Shown: in pieces, positions 55,765 through 64,000 of the stretch
How positions within the stretch are numbered: the first letter of the stretch is position 1
Layout: each line of letters begins with the position of its first letter
Source of the DNA: Phoronis australis
Taxonomy: Eukaryota > Phoronida > Phoronidae
Reading direction: 5' to 3'
Assembly (NCBI GenBank): GCA_002633005.1
Contig: NMRA01000632.1
Location: forward strand, 1 to 64,000
DNA: 64,000 nucleotides
Made by a program: the position numbers and the translations under genes
The notes under the pieces: model-generated
The model's database searches: none
What the model saw: only the letters and a program-made list of their open reading frames with translations
Told to the model about the DNA's origin: nothing

Positions 55765-56929
55765 CTGAAATAACCAATTTTTACCAGGCATGTTGCCAAA
55801 CACGCCTAGTGGAACTGAAAATTTCAAATAACCAAAAATTAATTGACTAGGTAACCATATCATTCGTAGACTGCCTTCGTGAATATCAGATTTATAAACA
55901 CTGACATTCGTAACTGTTGTGTATCTTACTTTGTCAAATAAAGTAGAAACTCCATGAACTACGCAGTGAAACGAACAGAATTGAACTGAACACTGAACTG
56001 ATTTATTCTACATATCATAACAATATATATACACACAACTACATAACAACATATGATGCGTTACCTATGACACACTTCCTATACTAGGAATCGCATGACA
56101 TAATACCAATTAAACTACTAAACTCATAAACAATAACAACCTACAAACATCCTGTTATTGTGTGACTAAGTACACAACAGTAACATTTATAGACAATGAC
56201 ACTGTTACACTTTTATAGACATTGACATTCGTAACACGCGTTAGAGTACAGGCTATTGGGGTTGCATCAATTTGTAAATGTGTAATTGGCTCAGTTCCTC
56301 ATTGCACTGCTTACCAAGATGGTATGCCGATTAGGTTTGAGTACCTGTCGAAGATGTATGCATAATTCTGTTTTTCATTTCTGTTCAACCATAGATAATA
56401 GTCTATGTTTCAACTTGGACACAGAGGACAATTCCATTATTTTAAGAAAAATACATTGCAAGTAGGCCTATCATTTTTTTTAATTTTAGCACCAACAGAA
56501 CAAGTCGCGCTGCTTGCAAAGTGTTCACTGGTGAGTCTATTGAATGTGAACAATTAAAGCGGCATTAAACTTGTGTTTTCTGCCAAATAACATGTTTCCA
56601 ATGCCAGTTACCGTTATAAAAATAGCCTTACCTTACCGTTTCAGTGATCTCTGGTTTCGGCAACAATCGGCTTTTCCGTTCGTCATGTCTTCAGATCATA
56701 AGGGTTTCATATCAATTAATCTGAAAATTTATGAACATGGGGTCCGTCCAATACACTGACTTAAACGTTCATTTTGGACCAAGTCTAAAACTTGTCTCAA
56801 CTTCAAAACTTTAACTTAAAAATTCGTTAACTTCGTCAAAATTAAGACAAAACTTGAGTCAAAAACTTTAGATCTGTCTCTTGGAACGGACTTGCTGTTC
56901 GCAATAGTGGCCTAGATCTGCGTGCAAAC

Positions 56930-57490
56930 ACAGTATTATGCTGTCGTTGCTTCCGGCCAGAACATTTATGAGTGCCACAATGCGCAACATTTACCGTCTG
57001 GGCTCATTGCAGGGTTTCGGATATGGACCGGTGATTTTTACCAGTTTAAAAGCGGGCCAAATGATTTTTCTTGAAAGAAGTCATATCAAACGGACGTACG
57101 AGGAAACACGTGACGTAGATCCGTCTATATTATTATTCTATGGAAACAGACTTCCTTCGCTGTGCATGGTATCGATGAAGAACTGCCATTTCTTTGTAAG
57201 ACCAAAAATCATTTCTTATGTGAGAAAGGAAAAGGCTGAGGTAAATTTTATAGCGGCAAGTGGTACAAATCATGCTCCTACGGAACACGAACAAACTTGA
57301 AGCAACATAGCGCCGTAGCGGTCTTCCTTCCTGATATTCGAGACCCTGGCGCACGATACGCATCAGATGAAAGCCATGGAAAGCTCCAATGAAATCACCC
57401 CCGTCCCTCGCTTCAAATGCGCTTGCCTGTTGAAGTTGCATCCGGCGTCTTTGTAGTAGAATTTCTATTTGAGCTGCTCGGTACATTTAG
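56930..57490. other. Repeat-derived region with opposed open frames, no recognised product
   Basis: One open frame of 120 codons (+, 56938-57300) and one of 117 (-, 57133-57486) overlap. About 57180-57290 is similar to 62650-62740 (AGACCAAAA, GGCAAGTGGTACAAATCA), so at least part is a dispersed repeat. I call no gene. Confidence 0.45.
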
Positions 57491-59750
57491 ACGTGGAGTT
57501 TTACTAGCTGTGTTTGAAAAACCTAGCGTCCATATGCCGTTAGTGGGCACTGTTTTTGCATTTTTTACTGTATTTTGACTAAAAATAGCGAAAGCTAGTT
57601 ATGACGCATTCACAGAAAAGTTTTAAAAAATTAACTTACAATAAAAACTAACCTTTTAATTTTTTCATTTTTGTTTCTAATGATTTTTTGTGTAGGCCTA
57701 ACATACGATAACTACGCTCCTGCTATATTGACCAACGTAATTTCTCGTAACAGTACTGAGTGGCTTAACTGAAAACTTGTTTTTGGACAAAAAGCACCGG
57801 GTTTAATGCCTCTTTATGAGGCACTGACCAGTAAAACTGAATCATAAATAACCCACCTGAGGTCAATCGTTTGGATTTTAAAAACCATGTTTCTGGAGTG
57901 TTGTAACATGCCGAAAATATACGAGACTTTTACATCTCTCTCCAAGGCCATGATTGACGGTAACAGGCGTGCGTTCAGTAACGCTAGGACCTAGCTAAAA
58001 TCTAGTTTTAGTCACGTGTTCTCATTCAAAATACACGGAAATGTCTCACGTAATCTCGCGAAGTCTTGCTTTTTAGCGAGATCCTAGCTTTACTGAACGG
58101 GAGGCAGGTCACAACTCTTAAGGCCCACTACTCCGAATAAACATGACTACTTTTTTTTCTTTTTTACTCTAGCTTTAAAATTTTTCTCCAAATTCGTGGA
58201 TGGGTTATTAATTTATTACTTAGTATCAAAATGCCCTCACAGAAACTTCAAATTTGGACAATGAAGTCCAGTGACTTAATTGTTTCTGTCCCTCCTACTG
58301 TCTTTGCAGTTGACGACTCTTGTACCGTATCGTCTTTGAAGTTCGTTTGATCAAAAGAAATATATCATATTATTGTTATAAAATGAAACAAATGTATTCG
58401 TAATTGGAGGAGGTGTGGGTTTCTTCGGAGTGCTGTTTTTTTTTTCGAAGTAGTGTTTTTTCCGAAGTAGTGGGACTTCGTAGTAGTACCTAGCTACAAA
58501 GTAGAGCAAAAACTTGAGATTTGCAGTTCAGACTCGAAGCTGGGTTTGTCAAATGCATATTAGAACAATTTTGCCACACGATTAGATACTGGGCCCAAAA
58601 GATTTTCAATACTCTGACGTCCAAGATTTGGCGCTGGTCCGTACTTCACACGGCACCACAGCATGTGGTATACGTGCAAGTTCCGCCAGATAAAATTCGG
58701 TTAATCAGCGTATTTAGCTAAGTATCTACAAAACTACAACTATTTAAACTCAGTAAAAGCATACATTTTTCAAAAACTACAGAGTATGTAGAATTTGATT
58801 TTGGACTAATCTGTCATTAAGTGGGTCACATGACTTGTCCTTTTCAGTAAAATTTAGTAGACCGAAAGAAAGGTACAATGACTGCTTATCAATGGAATCA
58901 ATAACATCATCAAATCTTATTAGACATAAATTTTAAAGTGAGTCTCAAAAAAACTCTGTTACAGTTTTCTAAAATATTTTAATTTCATTTTATGCAACCA
59001 TTTTTCACGAAAACATAAAAAGTCCTATATTGTTTGACAGTTCTTAATGCAAAATCGAAAGATTTTAATGACAGTTCCTAATAGAATTTTGGAGATCAGT
59101 GCGTATAAAGCATAGTATTTGAAAGTTTGATGTGAATCCGATTACCGGTTTCTGAAATATAATGTTCCGAAATTGGCCGGCACATTTGGGGATTTTCTGG
59201 GTTCTAAGAACTCTCGAAAAGCCAACGGATGTAAGTTCAGTGATCTCATAATATTCGATGTTCTTCGCGAAGTAACGCCGGGAAATAGAACGAGATATAA
59301 AGTGTGATGAAAGGGGGCTCTCCTGCGATATCCCAGGCGACCGGCGGTGGCGCTGCGCACTATGACTCCGTTTCCGTCGTCTGCTCCACTGTGCAATGAA
59401 GAAAGTTTACTTCATTTTTTAAAGAAAATGGAACCTGAGTGACGATGAAAAAACAGAAGCTGCTGGTAAAAAGTGAATTTTAATCGAAGTCTTAGTGAAT
59501 CACAAAGAAACTCATAATTCTCTCTTTGTCAAACCTTAACTTAAGACGATTTCCAAAGCAATCCCGTCATTATTGCCAACACGAAAAACGGATTTGGTCT
59601 TTTGGGCATTTTAAATACAACAAATTTGTTAAGAACCGATTGCACAAACTATAAAACGTGTAATAAACATTACAAAAAGAAGTAAGTTTCGCGTGCAAAC
59701 GCTGTGGACCATAAACAAGTAAGTGTCTTAGTATCCAAGTAGCAGTTAAG

Positions 59751-59870
59751 GCGTGGAGGTTTAGTGGTAAAGCATGCGCTCTCTGTTCGCTATGTTGTGA
59801 GTTCGAGTCTCTGATATCATGCTTGCATTTTTCCTGTTTGCCCCTTTTCTTTTTTTTCTTTTGGCTTTTT
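59751..59870 (+). mobile_element. tRNA-like SINE head with pol III boxes
   Basis: A box A-like TTTAGTGGTAAAGC (59759-59772) and a box B-like GAGTTCGAGTCTC (59799-59811) are spaced as in a tRNA gene. The predicted acceptor arms do not pair, and a T-rich tail follows at 59827-59875. This fits a tRNA-derived SINE or tRNA pseudogene rather than a working tRNA. Confidence 0.6.
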
Positions 59871-59879
59871 TTCTTGGAT

Positions 59880-60070
59880 AATACTTCAGGAATCAAGGAA
59901 AATGCTTGATTTTTAGAGGAAAAATTTCCTGGGCGGGAGGGGGCAAACCCCACTCCCGACCTCCCCCCATTCGGTGCTATGCGCATCTACAATCGTGGTT
60001 TGCGCAAATGCTTATAGCCGGACAAAAGGTTGGGACCCCCCTTGCGATATCCTAGATCCGCCACTGTGTT
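59880..60070. repeat. Composite repeat next to the SINE head
   Basis: A GGGCGGGAGGGGGCAAACCC patch is followed by GCGATATCCTAGATCCGCCA at about 60043. The CCTAGATCCGCCACTG ending is of a kind often seen at the edge of interspersed repeats. Confidence 0.4.
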
Positions 60071-61421
60071 TATATGTATGTGCGTGTTTTTTGCTGAACT
60101 CCCAGTCACACACAGCTCTGAGCTACCATGCACTGGCAGCTGGCTTCAACCACGCTCAGGGCCACTTCGTGCGTCATGCAGGCCGCCAGAGAACATCCAA
60201 CACGGAATATTCCGAATCGGTTCGGATTCCAACACGGGCTCGTAAATTGTATTCATCACAAATCCTTCCCATATTTACCAACAAAGGCACTATAACTATG
60301 CAGACGAACGGACCTCTTATGCCTTTATTTGTAAATCCCCCTTTTCAAAAGGAGGCAACACGGAAGGGGTTTCCCCATCCCATAATGCATCAGATCGATG
60401 GCCGCTGAAGGGATGTGGCGCATTCATTGAAACCATTCTGAGTGCAATATCTACCAAAGGTTTGATGATAAGCACATACAAGTGATTTCTATTTCGAAAT
60501 AGTGTGTTTGTGCTTTAATTTCTCATGTTAAATGTGTCATCATTCTTTAAAATAAGCACGCTTTCCTTATTGGTGCCAAATGTGAAATACCCAAAATGGC
60601 CTCCCAGCGAATATTTTGTTCGTGAGGCTCCAGTAACATGCGGTTAGGGGTCGCAGAGGGGTTTTCGAAAATGCATGTATTTTGCTCTTGGCGTGCGTGG
60701 TGGCCTGTTAAAATAACAGAAATGGTATAGACCAAAGGGCGTATTTAAATTTCTTCTATTGTAGAGTTGTGAAAATACGGACACATCTGTTCAAATTTGA
60801 TTAGATTTCATTCCACTGTGGCAAATTAATTAGTATCTCATATTTTCCCACCTCACCTACTACCGTTTCTAGCTCTGTGGCTGGCCCTCCGGCGCTAGCT
60901 TTAAATAAAAATGTTATAGGTCAGCAAACACTTGTCGTGTCTTTAAAAGGGCTCGCATTTGTTTCTAAAAAAGACAAAAACGAGTTTTTGACACAAACTG
61001 ACCAAAGTTGTTGTTAATTCTTATGATAATTGATGATAATTTTTGAAACTTCCATGTTTTACCTTTGTCAGAGAGCTAAGAAGATACTAGACATAGTTTC
61101 TGTGCAATTAAATGGTAAAGTATGAACATCTTATAACTTTTCCGGCATTCAGCTCTTTAAAACAAGTAATTTATAGCTCTTTAAACCTTGTCGACCCTCA
61201 CTAAATTTTCAGTGAAGTAAATTTTGCAACTCTTTTTTAACGTTTAGCTGCAAAACATGCAAGTGTGACTACAGTTTACTTAGGAGATTTACCACAACCA
61301 CAGTGAAAGCATACCAACAAATGATCACAATATGAATTGTCTGCCGCAGAGTGAGTATGTGTTTTAGTTGACGGAATTCTGTTTTTTTCTGAGATGCCAA
61401 TGATATTTAGGGACAGAACAG

Positions 61422-61637
61422 TTAAGGATTAATTGAAATTGCCAAACTGAAAGGGCCTAGCACAACTGTCTTTAAAGTGGCTGTAAATTTGCCTTCCATC
61501 ACAAGAACAATATTTGTCTGACCACTTACCACTGTGATATTGGTAATTGTTCCTAATATCGTGTCAAAGAAGTGTCCACTTGGCTCAAAATCCAACTGCT
61601 GCCTGCTGGTTTGGTAACTGACCCAATTTTGTTGCAC
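61422..61637 (-). other. Weak candidate exon, unrecognised
   Basis: The minus strand reads NWVSYQTSRQQLDFEPSGHF then FDTILGTITNITV up to a GTG|GTAAGT donor near 61530. The upstream acceptor (TCTGCTGAG) is poor. I recognise no family and see no neighbouring exon. Confidence 0.15.
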
Positions 61638-61839
61638 ACTCAGCAGAATTAATTAGGAACATATTATTGCAACATTAACCAAATGTTTTAGGTTGTAAAA
61701 GTCACATTCCTCGTCCAGCGAGTTTTCAAAATTCAAAATCCTAATCACGAACTATTCAAATATCCATATACAAACTTTCAATTTAAAAATACTATTGTCG
61801 CCTCTAATGTGTTTATGATAGCCTCATTATCTAGAGAAC

Positions 61840-61985
61840 ATCAGCAGCCTGAGGTGATTTAATTAACCACAACAGCATGGTGTCTTTGACCTGAACCTGC
61901 AAATTTTGTGGTGCGCAAACCGGTCGAGTTGCCCAATCTCGACCTGTTATGGTGCCAACGTAGCATTCTTTTCATGATAGTGAAA
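61840..61985 (+). repeat. Dispersed repeat family D, copy 1
   Basis: ATCTAGAGAACATCAGCAGC, CAACAGCATGGTGTCTTTGA, GTCGAGTTGC and CATTCTTTTCAT recur in the same order at 63354-63515. Confidence 0.7.
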
Positions 61986-63353
61986 ATAGGCATGATTTCT
62001 GGGCTTGGTTGGAACTGACAGTTTATTGTTGGTTACGACTGTGCTCTACAAGTTAATTGACAAATCAGACTGTATCATTTTATTCGCCGGTCACGATCTC
62101 CTTGGCATTATGGCGTTTTCCAGTTGATCCCAATTTGTTCGATTCTATAGCACATCAACAAGTTGGGAAGATGACCCCTGTAGCCAATATCTTACTCGAC
62201 TGATTAACTATATTCTGCCATTTATGGTTGGAGGTCTAGATCTCTTTTGTTCGATAATTGCTCTAATCTCCAATAAGATCCTAGCCTGACTGGGGTGTGC
62301 TGTTAAAAACAAAAGTTCAGTTATAACATATTTGAACATAAACCAATTGCATTTCTGAATTCCGCATCAAATGTTGATCATGTTTAGTCTTTGAATCGCC
62401 AAAATCGCCCAACTACAACCAATAATCTATTCTTTCGAACGTACCAATTCGCTCTGGGTTTGACTGTGTTCACACCTAGTCTGTAATAAGCCTGGTAGAT
62501 AATTGGCCAGCCTATTGTCATACCAGACAAAAGACTGTGTTTGGCAGTTAACAAAGGAGCTAGATGTTATCACAGGCTCACAACTCTCTACGTCTGGTAA
62601 AGTCACTGAACGGGAGAGCGCTGTAATGGAATAATCGGAACTATCAGTTCTTTGCAAGACCAAAATATTTTCTCACGTAGTGAGTGAGGAAAAAGTTGTC
62701 ACCAATTTTCTATTGGCAAGTGGTGCAAATCAAAATTTAGTTTCTTTGATGAAACGCAGGCTATGCCACTTTAATGTAAATGTTTTGTAAAATCCCAGGA
62801 ACGTCATACAAAGTGCTCTCAGAGAAAGCTTCCTTACTCTGGGTCTTTTCCTAGTGAAAAGTGTGTTACACATAGAAGGGTCACATGCAAATGGGCTGCC
62901 ACTACAAAATTATGGATTAGATTTGCAGAATTTATATTGTGATGTCGAAATTACGTAGTGCCCACTCAGTTGCATCTAATGTTTACATTGATTTCTGTTT
63001 ATTTCTAGGCTCTGTAATGATGAATAACAGTTTGGAGACTTTTGACATATTGTTGTGTAAGTATTTATTAACTCTAAAGGTACTGAATTGAAGTTGGGAT
63101 TTTCAGTATTTTGTTCATATCAATTAGCTATTTGCAATTTATAAAGCACCGGGGGATGAACATCATTGTCATCAAATCACCATCTTTTTGGCCAGCCCAG
63201 GGTTTCTATTTCTTATAATTGGTAGGGAGTACTTCCACACATTCAAAATATAGACCAATACCTGAGCAGCTAAATCTGTTGCCAAATGAGTAAAAACTCT
63301 TTCGTAGATACCACCACTATCATTACCATGAAAGTTTTAAAAAGATGTTTTAT

Positions 63354-63515
63354 CTAGAGAACGATAACACCAGCAACCTAAGGGATGTAATGAGTTCTCA
63401 ATTAACTACAACAGCATGGTGTCTTTGATCAATGCAAGCAGATTTTGAGGTACAAACAATTCGAGTTGCTCAACTTCGATTGGTGAGGGCGTCAACATAG
63501 GGTTCTTTTCATAAG
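63354..63515 (+). repeat. Dispersed repeat family D, copy 2
   Basis: ATCTAGAGAACGATAACACC, CAACAGCATGGTGTCTTTGA, TTCGAGTTGC and GGTTCTTTTCAT match copy 1, 1.5 kb away and in the same orientation. Confidence 0.7.
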
Positions 63516-64000
63516 ACTGGCTCAAATGTGATTCAGCACACCAGTAACTGCCAAGCAGCATCTCATGGAAATCGACAATATTTCATGAATCCGATTAAAA
63601 TAATAGCAAAGATCCATTTTAATTGATATTGAAAGCTTTGAAACTTTTGGTAAAAACTTAGTAACAGAACGGACCATTATAACCAAAGTTGTGAAACTGC
63701 TAATTGACTGTGTAGATTGAAATAAATTACTACAAGGCTGTTGTCTAATTGGGAGTCAAATGGAAGTTTGGTCTTAAAAAATGTCAGCCAAAAAAATTTG
63801 ACCAAGAGATATTGTGGCTACATAAAGCTTGTTTGCAAATCAAAATTCGTACTGAAAATTTTCAAGCTGGCCATTGTATCTTTCTACATTTTGTATAATG
63901 CTCTTTCCTAAAAGTCGAGTTGCTATAAGTGCAAATCATTGCAACAGTTGTTCAGAAACCCTCGGCCCAGGAAACTCCTTTGAAAATTTGACTATCAGCT

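Larger units (their letters stand above)
57491..64000. other. Gene-poor region outside the listed repeats
   Basis: Beyond the SINE head, composite repeat and family D copies I see no gene. Open frames such as 59974-60408 (+) and 62427-62663 (-) show no family motif and no consistent splice partners. Confidence 0.55.

Noticed and set aside
57133-57486. Minus-strand 117-codon gene (MYRAAQIEILLQRRRMQLQQ...)
   Set aside because: There is no recognisable family, it overlaps a dispersed repeat, and there are no supporting splice partners.
59751-59830. Functional tRNA gene
   Set aside because: Box A and B are present, but the acceptor arms do not pair and no sound anticodon stem could be drawn.

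Overview
This is a window of animal nuclear DNA. It is AT-rich, with short coding exons (about 60-370 nt) separated by long introns, GT-AG splice sites, conserved animal protein families and many dispersed and tandem repeats. The repeat style suggests a marine invertebrate, possibly a non-vertebrate deuterostome, but I cannot name the species. Two places where near-identical sequence restarts after a single N look like two alleles of a very polymorphic genome laid end to end by the assembler.

Layout. (1) Positions 1-28.5 kb hold the gene for the nuclear pore scaffold protein NUP155 on the minus strand. I could place 23 coding exons from the ATG (27288) to the left edge. Their phases join in frame throughout, giving about 1110 of an expected roughly 1390 residues; the C-terminus lies outside the window. 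Its introns carry several minisatellites and two TIR elements flanked by TAA. One array is built from copies of an exon end plus its 5' splice site. Coding exon 10 is present twice. (2) Positions 29.3-44.5 kb hold a D-amino-acid/D-aspartate oxidase gene on the plus strand, with 9 coding exons, 334 residues and a C-terminal AKL that fits a peroxisomal PTS1 signal. Its first coding exon is also present twice. (3) Positions 48.4-52.7 kb hold two small genes on the minus strand, separated by only 91 nt. One encodes a two-exon KPWE-motif protein resembling the peroxisomal import factor PEX39/C6orf226. The other is a three-exon CHCHD7 (COX23-like) twin-CX9C mitochondrial protein. (4) Positions 52.7-64 kb show no recognisable host gene: a LINE reverse-transcriptase tail, a tRNA-like SINE head, diverged dispersed repeats and two weak exon-like stretches.

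How the genes relate. NUP155 and the oxidase are divergent (head to head). The oxidase and the KPWE gene are convergent. A peroxisomal oxidase therefore sits beside a probable peroxisomal import factor, which sits almost against a mitochondrial intermembrane-space protein. I regard this as suggestive only; the tight KPWE/CHCHD7 spacing is the more testable point. All assignments rest on reading translated exons and remembered family sequences; no database search was run.
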